A stretch of 49,504 nt of DNA from Candidatus Berkelbacteria bacterium Licking1014_7 (GCA_007376535.1 VMGK01000008.1:1-49504), one strand, 5' to 3'; positions 17,438-25,735 are shown, counted from the stretch's first letter. A program made the numbers and translations. The notes: a model not told the origin generated them from the letters alone.

Positions 17438-18535
17438 TTAAATTATAATTTTAGGTTTTGGATTATCAATTAGCTTTTCCACCACTTCTTCCATTTTCAT
17501 CCCCCGCGAGCCCTTGACTAAGATTATATCACCGGGCATTAGAGTTCCCAACAAAAATTGCGTCAGTTTCTCTTTGCTGTCAAAATAATAAGGCGCTTGG
17601 TAATAGCGCGCTAAATCGCCATAAGACACAAATAAGTCAACTTGTTTTTTGACCATCTTGCCGATTTTTTGATGCCACTTTTTGCTTCCTGACCCCAACT
17701 CCAACATATCCGCTAAAACTACAATTTTTCTTTTTGCCCTAATTTCTTTTTCCGCTTTTTGCAAAAAAATCAGCGCCGCTGGCACTGACACCGGATTGGC
17801 GTTGTAAGTATCGTCAATTATTTTGTAGCCCCTTGCAGACGAAATAACATTCAACCTCTGGCTGATTTTAGTTGCCATTTTAAGTCCGGCTGACACTTCT
17901 TTTCCATTCAATCTGTAATAATCAGCCACTTGACGCGCCACACCCGCCAAATCCTGAACATCAAAAAATCTTTTGGTCGCTTTGATATCATCTATCCATT
18001 CGCGCTTCAATCCTTGGCTGGGCAAAATCGCCAAACCATCTGCTGGCAAACTTTGCATCACACTCATTTTTTCTTTCATCAATTCGTCAGTATTTTTGAA
18101 AAATTCCAAATGCGCTGGACCAACGTTGGTAAGCGCGCCGATTTTGGGCGCTAATTCTTTTACAATTTCAGCCAAATCGCCTTTTTGGTCAGCGCCGACT
18201 TCCAAAACCAAAATTTTCGGATAGGCAATAATTTTTAATTGAAAAAGAAAAAATTTTAGCAGCGCCCAGAGAGATAAAAAAAGCCATTTTATCGCGCCGG
18301 GCTCTTTGGTTTTTATCTGTAAAATCGCCAGCGGAATGCCAAACTTGGTATTTAAGTTTCCATGCGACTTGCCGATCTTGCCCAACCTTTTCTCAGCAAT
18401 TTTCAACACTGCGTAGACCATTTCCTTAGTCGAGGTTTTGCCAGCCGGACCAGTGATTGCAATAATTTCCGGCTTAAATCGCGCCAAAATCCCTTTTCCT
18501 AATAGCCATAAAAATTTTGTCAGTATGTTTTTCAT
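17438..18535 (-). CDS. murF: MurF-type Mur ligase lacking the N-terminal domain
   Basis: MurF adds D-Ala-D-Ala to UDP-MurNAc-tripeptide. The ATP loop AITGPAGKTSTKEMV lies near residue 30, whereas in full-length MurF about 100 residues of UDP-binding domain precede it; here there is only a hydrophobic, basic leader (ILTKFLWLLGKGILARFKP). Other signatures are IDDTYNANPVSVPAAL, VLADMLELG and VKGSRGMKMEEVV. At 365 aa it is a compact form; how it binds UDP-MurNAc without domain 1 is unclear. The start region is tandemly duplicated: ATGAAAAACATACT occurs again 22 nt upstream, out of frame. murE is absent next to it. Confidence 0.85.
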   Translation of the reverse strand: MKNILTKFLWLLGKGILARFKPEIIAITGPAGKTSTKEMVYAVLKIAEKRLGKIGKSHGNLNTKFGIPLAILQIKTKEPGAIKWLFLSLWALLKFFLFQLKIIAYPKILVLEVGADQKGDLAEIVKELAPKIGALTNVGPAHLEFFKNTDELMKEKMSVMQSLPADGLAILPSQGLKREWIDDIKATKRFFDVQDLAGVARQVADYYRLNGKEVSAGLKMATKISQRLNVISSARGYKIIDDTYNANPVSVPAALIFLQKAEKEIRAKRKIVVLADMLELGSGSKKWHQKIGKMVKKQVDLFVSYGDLARYYQAPYYFDSKEKLTQFLLGTLMPGDIILVKGSRGMKMEEVVEKLIDNPKPKIII

Positions 18536-18947
18536 TTGTGTTAAGTATGTTTTTCATTATGTTTAGAATACAACTTTGCGTCCCAAAAGTCAAAAAAATG
18601 CACCTGCTCGAGAGCGAATGCACCTGCTCGGGAGCACAAGATAATATAAATTATTCCAACAATTTGCCATATTCATTTGACATACTCAAACCTGTAAAGA
18701 GGTCAGTCAAAAGAGGTCAGTCAAACCTGTAAAGAGGTCAGACCTGTTTGCAGGTATGGATATGTCAAATTTTGAAAATTACAGGTTTGAAGGATAGTGT
18801 ATTTTTGTGTATTTTTTTGTGTGTTTTTGGCAGGTAAATTAAAAATTGAAAGATGACACTTTTTTGTCATTGCTGTAGGTCTAATGTTGCGCGAGTAGAT
18901 TCGCGAATTTAATATACCTTGAATTTCGTAATTCAAGGTTATATAGA
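18536..18947. repeat. 412-nt gene-free spacer between ftsI and murF with short repeats
   Basis: I see no gene with a ribosome site. It holds two TGCACCTGCTCGnGAGC units (about 18598-18634), clustered AGAGGTCAGTC/AACCTGTAAAGAGGTCAG repeats (about 18690-18750), TGTGTATTTTT repeats, and the perfect palindrome CCTTGAATTTCGTAATTCAAGG near the ftsI stop. murE would be expected at this position in a standard cluster. Confidence 0.7.
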
Positions 18948-20681
18948 TCATTTTTTCGGTTCAATTTCCATATAGCGCAATAAAAAATCAGCCATTTCGC
19001 GAAAAACTGGACCAGCCGATCCTTCGGCAAACTCAACCGCGCTCGGCTTATCAAGTTTGACTAAAATTACAAACCGCGGATCCTCGACCGGACCAAAGCC
19101 AACAAAAGAATGTATTGATTGCTTTTCTTCATATCCACCGCCGGGTTTAGGAACTTGGGCAGTGCCGGTCTTGCCAGCCAGCGAATACCCTTCAATATAC
19201 GTTCTTTTCCGATAACTATTTTCAATCACTGACTGCAACATTTTCTGCACTTTTTGCGCGCTTTCTCGAGACACCGCCTGACCAATGACTTTTTTTTCTA
19301 TTTGAATTTCCTTACCGTCTGGTTTGACAATTTTATCAACAATATGCGGCAACAATAACTCGCCATTATTGGCAATCGCGCTGTAAGCATTGACAACTTG
19401 AAGCGGAGTCGCGGAAATTCCCTGCCCAAAAGTCATTGTTGCCTGATGAATATCGCGCCATTTTTTCAACGGCAGTAAAAAACCAGTGGTCTCGCCAGAA
19501 ATATCCAGACCCAAAACTTTCCCCCAGCCAAATTTTGCAAAATTCTCATACATGGCCTCTTTGCCAATTTGCTCGCCCACCCAAACCATACCCACATTGT
19601 CCGAATGCTCTAAAATTTGCGTAATCGTCTCCTTGCCAAACGGCTTGTCCTGCGCCGTATGAATTTCGTACCCCTGCACTACCACCATATTTGAAAAAGT
19701 TCCTGCCTCAGTATCTGGCTCAAATTTCCCCATATCCAAACCCTTAGCCACGACAATCGGTTTAACAATTGAACCCGGCTCATAAACATAAGAGATCAGC
19801 GGATTAGTCATGCGATCCTTTCCCTCCTCTTTATCTCTTTTCGCTTCTTCGTTGAAATTATTTGGATTAAAACTTGGCGTCCCGGCCATTGCCAAAATTT
19901 TTCCGGTCTTGGGATCAAGCACAATGATTTGCCCGCTTTCCGCTCCATATTTTCCGACTGCCGCTTTTATTTTTTCTTCAGCAAAATACTGAATATTATG
20001 GTCAATTGTCAAGATTAAATTGTCTCCATCGCGCGCTTTGGTCTCTTCATCAATATTGATAAACCTACCCTTATTATCCCGTTCTGCCGTAAGCGCGCCT
20101 TTATAGCCCATCAATTGATCGTTGTAATATCCTTCCACCCCATACGCGCCTTGATCGTCGAAATTGACAAATCCCAAAATATGCGACGCTAATTCGCCTT
20201 CGGGATAATATCGCACATTTTCCGGCACCACCAAAACGCCAGCTAAATTTTCCCCTTTGATTTTACTTGCCACCCCTTCCTCAACTCTTTTTGCTAATGG
20301 CGGAATGTATAATTTATTATTATTTATTTGATCAAAAATTTCTAACTCGTTTTTTTGTAGTTCTTTACTTAAAATTTGCGCGACTTTTTGTTTATCCTTA
20401 ACATTTTTTGGCACCACCCAAATCTGAAACTTTTTTGCGTTGATTGCCAAAGGATATAATCCATCTTTGGTCTGGGCAAAAATTTCTCCCCGGCTACTCG
20501 GTATTTCTTCTTGGGTATAGTATTGATTTTTCGCCTGTTTTGAATAACTTTCATGCCCCAAGACCCCCACCACAAAAATCCGATAGCCCAAAAGCGGCAC
20601 GATAAGCATCATTAAAAAACGCACCCACAAAAGCCGCTTTAAATAAAAAGCCGTATTGTCTTTGAAATGTTTATTCAACAT
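18948..20681 (-). CDS. ftsI: Class B penicillin-binding protein (FtsI/PBP3-like transpeptidase)
   Basis: This is a septal peptidoglycan transpeptidase partner of FtsW. One N-terminal membrane anchor (residues about 17-40) is followed by a pedestal region with SSRGEIFA and then the transpeptidase domain. The catalytic SxxK is S304 in YEPGSIVKP, SxN is HSDN at 360-362, and KTG is AGKTGTAQVP at 504-506. All three motifs are intact. Length 577 aa and the position between ftsL and murF fit FtsI/SpoVD. It starts 32 nt after the ftsL stop without an obvious strong ribosome site, so cotranscription is likely. Confidence 0.95.
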   Translation of the reverse strand: MLNKHFKDNTAFYLKRLLWVRFLMMLIVPLLGYRIFVVGVLGHESYSKQAKNQYYTQEEIPSSRGEIFAQTKDGLYPLAINAKKFQIWVVPKNVKDKQKVAQILSKELQKNELEIFDQINNNKLYIPPLAKRVEEGVASKIKGENLAGVLVVPENVRYYPEGELASHILGFVNFDDQGAYGVEGYYNDQLMGYKGALTAERDNKGRFINIDEETKARDGDNLILTIDHNIQYFAEEKIKAAVGKYGAESGQIIVLDPKTGKILAMAGTPSFNPNNFNEEAKRDKEEGKDRMTNPLISYVYEPGSIVKPIVVAKGLDMGKFEPDTEAGTFSNMVVVQGYEIHTAQDKPFGKETITQILEHSDNVGMVWVGEQIGKEAMYENFAKFGWGKVLGLDISGETTGFLLPLKKWRDIHQATMTFGQGISATPLQVVNAYSAIANNGELLLPHIVDKIVKPDGKEIQIEKKVIGQAVSRESAQKVQKMLQSVIENSYRKRTYIEGYSLAGKTGTAQVPKPGGGYEEKQSIHSFVGFGPVEDPRFVILVKLDKPSAVEFAEGSAGPVFREMADFLLRYMEIEPKK

Positions 20682-20713
20682 TCTTATTTAACCAAGAATG
20701 CCAGCAGGATTCT

Positions 20714-21016
20714 TTATTCCGTAAGAAGTCCTGTCTCCTCTACACCCTTTAACACCTCTTTGAGAGATTTTAGCCGAATTGCCTCTATTTCCAATCGACG
20801 ATTTTCTTCTTTTAGTTCTTCTTTAGTAAGACGTAATTCGCGAATTTTATAGGTCTTAGTGGCGCTTTGGGTAGTTTGCGCCAGATAAAAAAGCGCGATT
20901 GACGCAAAAATTATCATTGTAATAAATTTTAATGAAAGCGGTCCAATCTTGATGGTCTTGGCAATCGTACGTTTTCTTACCCCTTGTTTAACACTGCTTG
21001 AATTGGTTAAAAGCAC
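20714..21016 (-). CDS. ftsL: FtsL-like bitopic division protein
   Basis: This small protein (100 aa) has a basic cytoplasmic N-terminus, one membrane segment (about residues 31-50) and a heptad-rich coiled coil (LRLTKEELKEENRRLEIEAIRLKSL). This architecture is that of FtsL/DivIC proteins that bridge FtsQ/DivIB to the FtsWI synthase. Sequence identity in this family is low, so the call rests on topology and on its place between mraZ and ftsI. Translation starts at GTG (21016), preceded by a strong AGGAGGG site. rsmH, normally between mraZ and ftsL, is missing; a structured non-coding element occupies that interval. Confidence 0.82.
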   Translation of the reverse strand: MLLTNSSSVKQGVRKRTIAKTIKIGPLSLKFITMIIFASIALFYLAQTTQSATKTYKIRELRLTKEELKEENRRLEIEAIRLKSLKEVLKGVEETGLLTE

Positions 21017-21046
21017 TTATTCCCTCCTATTTGTTTTTACATTATA

Positions 21047-21082
21047 GACCCCTTGCGTAATAATTTTCGCAAGAGATCTAAT
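21047..21082. repeat. Hairpin matching the end of the 32331 MITE-like element
   Basis: AGACCCCTTGCG and CGCAAGAGATCT form an imperfect stem around TAATAATTTT. The stretch CTTGCGTAATAATTTTCGCAA is shared with the left end of the element at 32331, so this appears to be a solo terminus. It lies between the structured RNA and the ftsL ribosome site. Confidence 0.6.
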
Positions 21083-21094
21083 AAATTTTAAGGT

Positions 21095-21298
21095 GGCGGC
21101 AGCAGGGTAAATTGGCTAAGTACCTGCTTAAAACTTATTCGAGCAGATTAGCCAATCCCCTCCTTTTGATATTTGTTTTGGAAAATTCGCTGATTTACGT
21201 CAGCGAGGCGCGACCCTGATGGATCTATTTGTTTTTTTGCTTTTCCGCAAACTGAGTCTAAAGCTCAAAAGGCAGAAAAGGCTAAAATCGCTGCCGCC
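21095..21298 (-). ncRNA. Candidate structured RNA between mraZ and ftsL (unrecognised)
   Basis: A perfect 9-bp pairing GGCGGCAGC/GCUGCCGCC closes a segment of about 204 nt. Inside, in minus-strand order, are an arm closed by GCCUUUUCUGC/GCGGAAAAGC with a GAGCUUUAGACUC hairpin, a CAGGGU/ACCCUG pairing abutting the closing stem, a CGCUGA/UCAGCG hairpin, and an AUUGGCUAA/UUAGCCAAU stem topped by CUGCU/AGCAG. One arm uses a G-U pair that would be an A-C mismatch on the other strand, favouring minus-strand transcription. No ORF fits. It lies where rsmH usually is and could be a leader controlling ftsL-ftsI or an independent RNA. I could not match it to RNase P, tmRNA, SRP or 6S RNA. Confidence 0.6.
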
Positions 21299-21311
21299 CC
21301 GGTAAACAAAA

Positions 21312-21743
21312 TTAGATACCTAATTCTTCAAGTTGCTCGGAAATTTTTTCTTTTTCACTCTCGGTTTTTATCTTTATCGCTTCCCAAGCTTTGGTCTCCC
21401 AAATCTCAATCTTGCTATACAACCCCGCAATCACGGCTTGGGATTTTAATCCAGCGTATTTTCTAAGATATTCTGGCACCAATGCTCTGCCTTGCCGGTC
21501 AAAACTAATCTCAACCGCACCAGAAAACATAAAACGGGAAAAGGCGCGCGCTTTAGGATTTGTCATCGGAAGTTTGACTAATTTTTCTGAAATTCTTTGC
21601 CATTCTGGTTGCGTGTAAATTGTCAAACAATTATCCAATCCACGAGTAATCACAGCGCCTTTGCCCAGCGCTCTTCTGAGTCGATACGGAATGGCTATTC
21701 TGCCTTTTTGGTCAATTGAATGGGTAAATTCGCCGATAAACAT
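21312..21743 (-). CDS. mraZ: Transcriptional regulator MraZ
   Basis: MraZ is a DNA-binding protein of the SpoVT/AbrB fold that autoregulates the dcw operon. The 143 aa chain contains two tandem domains, the first starting MFIGEFTHSIDQKGRIAIP and the second with FDRQGRALVPEYLRKYAG, both with the D-x-K/Q-G-R-x-x-I/V-P signature. Length is standard. Upstream lie a consensus promoter and four phased GTGG-type boxes, the expected operator. The gene is first in the dcw cluster, separated from ftsL by the structured element instead of rsmH. A long AT-rich untranslated region (about 250 nt) separates the promoter from the ATG, which has only a weak ribosome site. Confidence 0.96.
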   Translation of the reverse strand: MFIGEFTHSIDQKGRIAIPYRLRRALGKGAVITRGLDNCLTIYTQPEWQRISEKLVKLPMTNPKARAFSRFMFSGAVEISFDRQGRALVPEYLRKYAGLKSQAVIAGLYSKIEIWETKAWEAIKIKTESEKEKISEQLEELGI

Positions 21744-21952
21744 AATAATATCTCAAAATTCAAAATTACAACTCAAATTTCAAATCTTAAATAGTTTTTA
21801 ATTTTTAACTGTGGCTTTGACATTTGACATTTTAGATTTGAGTTTCTACTATAGTGTTTTTGCTTTTTGCTGTTTGATTTTTGATTTTTGATTTACACTT
21901 GTTTGTTTTCGCGCGCTTGGCTTTCGGGTTTAAATCACCACATTACCATCGC

Positions 21953-21993
21953 TTTTCCACTTTTTTATCTACTTTTCCCCACTTTTATCCACA
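21953..21993 (-). promoter_or_regulatory. MraZ operator: four 10-bp-phased boxes
   Basis: Minus strand reads GTGGATAAAA, GTGGGGAAAA, GTAGATAAAA, AAGTGGAAAA in direct succession, one GTGG-like core per helical turn. This matches the known MraZ preference for tandem GTGG/TGGG repeats. The boxes begin just after the -10 of the promoter at 22005-22033, so bound MraZ would sit on the start site. The same stretch contains TTATCCACA on the plus strand, identical to a DnaA box. Confidence 0.85.
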
Positions 21994-22004
21994 ACGATAT
22001 TTTT

Positions 22005-22033
22005 ATAATAACAACGACTAAAAAATTTGTCAA
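22005..22033 (-). promoter_or_regulatory. Sigma70-type promoter of mraZ and the dcw cluster
   Basis: Minus strand TTGACA, 17-nt spacer, TATTAT; transcription is expected to begin near 21998, immediately before the MraZ boxes. The untranslated leader to the mraZ ATG is about 250 nt and consists of AT-rich low-complexity sequence. Confidence 0.85.
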
Positions 22034-22161
22034 GCCCCGAAAGGTCGCCAGACCGTTTCGAGGCGCCCGCCGTCGTTCAATCTCTTGCAATATCCTGATT
22101 GCAGGAATTTACAAGTAGATTTCATTTGAATGATTTCGTAACTCAAGGTAAATAACTATTA

Positions 22162-22458
22162 TTAATGTCCAGTAAGCCCCCAACGTCTTGAACTGCCCCC
22201 CATGGCAGAACTCCAAATCTGAGTTTTGTGGGAATACAAAAATCTCATAAACTTCCAAAATGTTCGAGGGGGAATTTCGGCAACAAACTGGTCGAAACGC
22301 CAAGCAATATAACTATCCTGATTCGGTTTAAACCGTGTGCTACTCAGCATTTCAAACAAAATTACCAAAGCGCCAATCCGATGAGCAAAACCATAGATAA
22401 TCGGTGGAATCGCTAATAATACTTTCATTCCATACGATCTTGGCGCTTTTCTTAACAT
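22162..22458 (-). CDS. Small orphan protein of unknown function
   Basis: From the ATG at 22458 this encodes 98 aa beginning MLRKAPRSYGMKVLLAIPPI. The Shine-Dalgarno site AGGAGGTG 7 nt upstream is strong and decides this start over the ATG two codons earlier. Residues about 12-40 are hydrophobic (VLLAIPPIIYGFAHRIGALVILFEML), suggesting membrane association; the C-terminal half is aromatic-rich and basic. I do not recognise a family. It lies between the tRNA-Pro gene and the mraZ promoter and is likely a separate transcript or the tail of one passing the tRNA. Confidence 0.6.
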   Translation of the reverse strand: MLRKAPRSYGMKVLLAIPPIIYGFAHRIGALVILFEMLSSTRFKPNQDSYIAWRFDQFVAEIPPRTFWKFMRFLYSHKTQIWSSAMGGSSRRWGLTGH

Positions 22459-22877
22459 ATCCACACCTCCTGTGGGGAAAAATTACCTCTCGCGTCGTTT
22501 TCAAATTACCATATCTAAAAGTTAATTACAACTTAGCCAACCAAAAAACCCGCCTTACAGCGAAATTTAACAAAACCATAAGATAAAAAATTTTCCGAGT
22601 TGTAATAATTTGTAATGGCGATAACTGACCATCTATCTTTTTTTGCCACTATCATACTATTCAGTATGATAGTGGCAATATGACAATCTCTGAATTTCAA
22701 AAATGCCTAAGTTGGTCGCCTTTCGACTTTGCTCAGGGCGACTCTGAGCTTATCAAAGAGTCGGAGATGGCAGGACTCGCCCACCTTCGCTCAATCTCAT
22801 CGCCAAATAGATTATTATTTCTCTTGGCGATATAGATGTCGCTTTGAGCGGGTAAAAACCGCCGACCTTCCCGATTA
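22459..22877. other. 419-nt gene-free spacer with strong hairpins
   Basis: No gene seen. It contains the 16-bp perfect inverted repeat at 22643-22678 and a GACTCT...AGAGTC hairpin near 22738-22765 within repeat-like sequence (CTTTCGACTTTGCTCAGGG). An inverted pair ATCGCCAA/TTGGCGAT lies at about 22798-22835, downstream of the tRNA. Confidence 0.6.
22643..22678. repeat. 16-bp perfect inverted repeat with 4-nt loop
   Basis: TTGCCACTATCATACT-ATTC-AGTATGATAGTGGCAA. A's, not T's, follow it on the transcribed minus strand, so it is not a standard terminator. It could be an operator-like palindrome or a mobile-element relic. Confidence 0.8.
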
Positions 22878-22950
22878 TCAGGGTGGCGAGACTTGAACTC
22901 GCGACCTCTGGCTCCCGAAGCCAACGCTCTACCAACTGAGCTACACCCTG
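22878..22950 (-). tRNA. tRNA-Pro(CGG)
   Basis: A 73-nt cloverleaf folds on the minus strand: 7-bp acceptor CAGGGUG/CACCCUG, D stem GCUC/GAGC, anticodon stem UUGGC/GCCAG with loop UUCGGGA (anticodon CGG, G37), a 5-nt variable region, and T stem GCGAG/CUCGC with loop UUCAAGU. The C1-G72 pair, A73 and G37 fit proline identity. CCA is not encoded, so a CCA-adding enzyme is needed. ORFs predicted across it (for example 22753-22977) are artefacts. Confidence 0.96.
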
Positions 22951-23464
22951 ATATTTTTTACCTACCACAACAATCAAAACACAATTTGCCTTTCATCGCG
23001 AGCAGATATTTAATTGAATGAATTAAATCAAAGAGCAACGAAGATAAATGTCAAAATCCAAATTGTTCCAAATGCCAAATGAATGCCAAAATCCTAATGA
23101 CAAATAATTTGACATTTAGTCATTTTAATTTAGGATTTGATTTGACATTTGAAATTTGAGCTTTGGAATTAAAAACCCTGCCCGGTAAAATTTCTTAATT
23201 GCCTGCCCCGTAATCCGCCTCAGGCGGATGTTCGGGGTAATTTAATTTCTTCATTCTACCCAACCCGCATTCAATCTCTTGCAGAAACCTAATTATATGT
23301 TACTGCAAATAGATTTTCCGCCAGAGGCGGATCTGCCTTTGGCATGACACTTTGGCGGGCAGGCATTTTGATTTATCATTCTTGATATGTGATTTAGTTA
23401 GAATAAATATCTGTGAGCAGATGATATTTTTAATCTGTATCTTGGAATTTACATTAAAAAATCA
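22951..23464. repeat. 514-nt gene-free spacer packed with dispersed repeats
   Basis: No gene seen. It holds low-complexity AAATGCCAAAATCC-type DNA, a REP-like palindrome CCCCGTAATCCGCCTCAGGCGGATGTTCGGGG split around its stem (about 23207-23239), the 40-bp element TTCAATCTCTTGCAGAAACC... (23270-23309), and a second palindromic stretch (CCGCCAGAGGCGGAT...). Confidence 0.75.
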
Positions 23465-24250
23465 CTACGGATTTTTCACCACCTCAAAAATCCGCTTGAT
23501 CTTGCGCGTTTTTTTTGTCGCTGGATCAATCTCTATCACCACGCCAGCCACTTGCGCGGGAAAATCCGCTGGTTCATTTTTAAATTTTAGACCAGTGTGA
23601 AAATGCCTGATAATTTCGTCTTTTTCAATACCAATCACACCATTGCGCGGTCCGCACATTCCTGTGTCGGAAATATATCCCGCGCCGCCAGTCAAAATCC
23701 GCTCGTCAGCGGTTTGAATATGAGTATGAGTGCCGAAAATCGCCGTCACTTTTTCTTCAAAAGCCAATCCCAACGCCACCTTCTCGCTGGTTGCCTCCGC
23801 ATGAAAATCAACTAAAATTATTTCGCCTGAATGCTCGCCAACAAAATCATCTAATACCTCAAACGGACTTCGCAAATATTCAGACATATATACCAAACCC
23901 TGCAAATTCACTAACCAGACGCGCTCGCCTAATATTTTCACCTTCAAAAACCCTTTGCCCGGCACCTCATCCCTTACTGGATAATTCAAAGGTCTAATCA
24001 AGTCATCTCTTTGCCACATTTCCGGCTCTTTATTCTTTTTGAAAATATGGTTGCCTGAAGTAAAATAATCAATACCAATCTCTCGCATTTCGTCTAATGT
24101 TTTGATGGTCGCGCCGTCGCCATGCGCCAAATTTTCCGCATTGGCAATCACTGCGTCCGGCGCGTATTTTTTCTTTAACTTTGGCCAAACTTTTAGCACT
24201 GCCTGCCTGCCAACCTTTCCCACAATATCCCCCAGAAAAATAATTTTCAT
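23465..24250 (-). CDS. YmdB-type metallophosphoesterase
   Basis: This is a binuclear-metal phosphodiesterase of the YmdB/TIGR00282 family; characterised members hydrolyse 2',3'-cyclic nucleotides and influence RNA turnover and development. The chain starts MKIIFLGDIVGKVGR (first metal site) and continues with NAENLAHGDG, TSGNHIF, VDFHAEATSEK and FGTHTHIQTADERIL, covering the Asp, Asn and His ligands, then DTGMCGPRNGVIG. At 261 aa it has the family length. It is flanked by repeat spacers on both sides and seems monocistronic. A TATAAT in the sequence TTGAGGTATAATTGATTTTC lies about 80 nt upstream. Confidence 0.93.
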   Translation of the reverse strand: MKIIFLGDIVGKVGRQAVLKVWPKLKKKYAPDAVIANAENLAHGDGATIKTLDEMREIGIDYFTSGNHIFKKNKEPEMWQRDDLIRPLNYPVRDEVPGKGFLKVKILGERVWLVNLQGLVYMSEYLRSPFEVLDDFVGEHSGEIILVDFHAEATSEKVALGLAFEEKVTAIFGTHTHIQTADERILTGGAGYISDTGMCGPRNGVIGIEKDEIIRHFHTGLKFKNEPADFPAQVAGVVIEIDPATKKTRKIKRIFEVVKNP

Positions 24251-24400
24251 AATAAAATATAAAATACTTTAGTTTTAAGATTATTTTTAATATATACTAG
24301 AAATTTTTCGGCAACGAGCGCGCTGAAAATCAATTATACCTCAAGAATAGATTACTTTGAGACAATCAACAAGCGAAAAATTTTATGAACCCATTTTACT

Positions 24401-25735
24401 CTAATCATTCAACTTTTCGTCAAGATAATCGCTGATTTCTTTAATTTGAATTCGCTCCTGCTTCATCGTGTCCCGTTCGCGCACAGTCGCCGCGCCATCT
24501 TCCAATGAGTCAAAATCCACCGTAATGCAAAACGGCGTGCCGATTTCGTCTTGACGGCGGTAGCGGCGACCGATTGAACCGCTTTCATCATATTCGCAAT
24601 AAAATTTTTTAGACAAATCCGCAAAAATGCTGCGGCTGATTTTGGCAAGTCCCGGCTTTTTTATCAGCGGAAAAATCGCCGCTTTAATCGGCGCTAACTC
24701 AGGTTTAATTTTCAAAACCCGCTCGCCTTTGGCGCGACCATCCGCGCCGTCTGACTGGCAAAAACCGCCTGCCATTACTGCCAGCGCCAACCTTTCCAAA
24801 GAACAGGTCGGCTCAATCACGAACGGCATAATCTTTTTTCCAGACGCTGAATCAAAATATTTCTGCGCCTGTCCGCTCGTTTTCTCGTGCTGTTTCAAAT
24901 CAAAATCCTCACGATTGGCAATGCCGGCAATCTCGCCCCAGCCAAACGGAAATCTATACTCTATATCAGTAGTAGCGCACGAATAATGCGCCAATTCTTT
25001 TTTACTATGTTCCCTGCGCCTCAGATTTTCTTTTTTTATTCCTAAATTCAAAATAAATTTTTCCCAAGACGAAACCCATTTTTCAAATTCTTCATCCGCG
25101 GTTTTAGGGTCAACAAAATATTCTATTTCCGCAATTTCAAATTCACGCAAGCGAAAAATAAACTGACGGGCGGTAATTTCATTACGAAAACATTTACCAA
25201 TTTGCGCCAGACCAAAAGGCAATTTAGCGCGCATAATATCTAAAATATACGAAAAACTGGTGAATATTCCCTGAGCGGTCTCAGGGCGAAGATAAACTTT
25301 ATTATTTTCATTTTCCACTGATCCGATATAAGTTGAAAACATTAAATTAAAAGGTCTTGGCTCTGACAATTCTCCAGCGCATTCCGGGCATTTATCTGCG
25401 TCTGTTTTACCCTTTACTAATTTATCTTGACGAAATCGTTTGCGACATTTCAGACACTCTACCAATGGATCGGTAAAACCGGCTTCGTGTCCAGAAGCGC
25501 GTAAAGTTTCTAACTTAGTAATAATCGCAGTGTCAATTAGAAAAATATTTGGCTCTTGCCTAATCCAACGATTCAGAAAATTTTCCCGCAGATTATTTTT
25601 TAGCAGAGCGCCATACGGTCCAAAATTGTAAATTGCGTTTAGTCCGCCATAAATTTCATCAGACGGATAGACAAAACCCCGTCGCTTTGCCCAAGAAACA
25701 ATTTGTTCCAAATTATTTTGCGGATTGCCCGGCAT
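24401..25735 (-). CDS. glyQS: Glycyl-tRNA synthetase (single-chain class II)
   Basis: This is the dimeric alpha2-type GlyRS that charges tRNA-Gly. Recognisable segments are YGGLNAIYNFGPYGALLKNN, SGHEAGFTDPLVECLKCRKRFR with a Cys pair and a second CPEC pair (zinc-binding insert), the class II motif 2 region IGKCFRNEI and REFEIAEIEYF, and the C-terminal anticodon-binding domain ending IPFCITVDFDSLEDGAATVRERDT-type sequence. At 444 aa it matches the shorter bacterial/archaeal form. The start has no Shine-Dalgarno site; TATACA lies 8 nt before the ATG, hinting at a near-leaderless transcript. Confidence 0.96.
   Translation of the reverse strand: MPGNPQNNLEQIVSWAKRRGFVYPSDEIYGGLNAIYNFGPYGALLKNNLRENFLNRWIRQEPNIFLIDTAIITKLETLRASGHEAGFTDPLVECLKCRKRFRQDKLVKGKTDADKCPECAGELSEPRPFNLMFSTYIGSVENENNKVYLRPETAQGIFTSFSYILDIMRAKLPFGLAQIGKCFRNEITARQFIFRLREFEIAEIEYFVDPKTADEEFEKWVSSWEKFILNLGIKKENLRRREHSKKELAHYSCATTDIEYRFPFGWGEIAGIANREDFDLKQHEKTSGQAQKYFDSASGKKIMPFVIEPTCSLERLALAVMAGGFCQSDGADGRAKGERVLKIKPELAPIKAAIFPLIKKPGLAKISRSIFADLSKKFYCEYDESGSIGRRYRRQDEIGTPFCITVDFDSLEDGAATVRERDTMKQERIQIKEISDYLDEKLND

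Noticed and set aside
18721-18951. 76-aa ORF between murF and ftsI
   Set aside because: It reads through short direct repeats and a palindrome, has no ribosome site and overlaps the ftsI end.
21981-21993. TTATCCACA as evidence for a replication origin
   Set aside because: A single DnaA-box match is explained by the phased MraZ boxes; no box cluster, dnaA or dnaN is present.
22753-22977. ORF of 74 aa (GVAQLVERWLREPEVASSSL)
   Set aside because: This is the familiar artefact of translating through a tRNA gene; the region is tRNA-Pro.
22077-23310. Recurring TTCAATCTCTTGCA-type repeats as a CRISPR array
   Set aside because: Copies are kilobases apart, in both orientations and of unequal length, with no regular spacers and no cas genes in the window.
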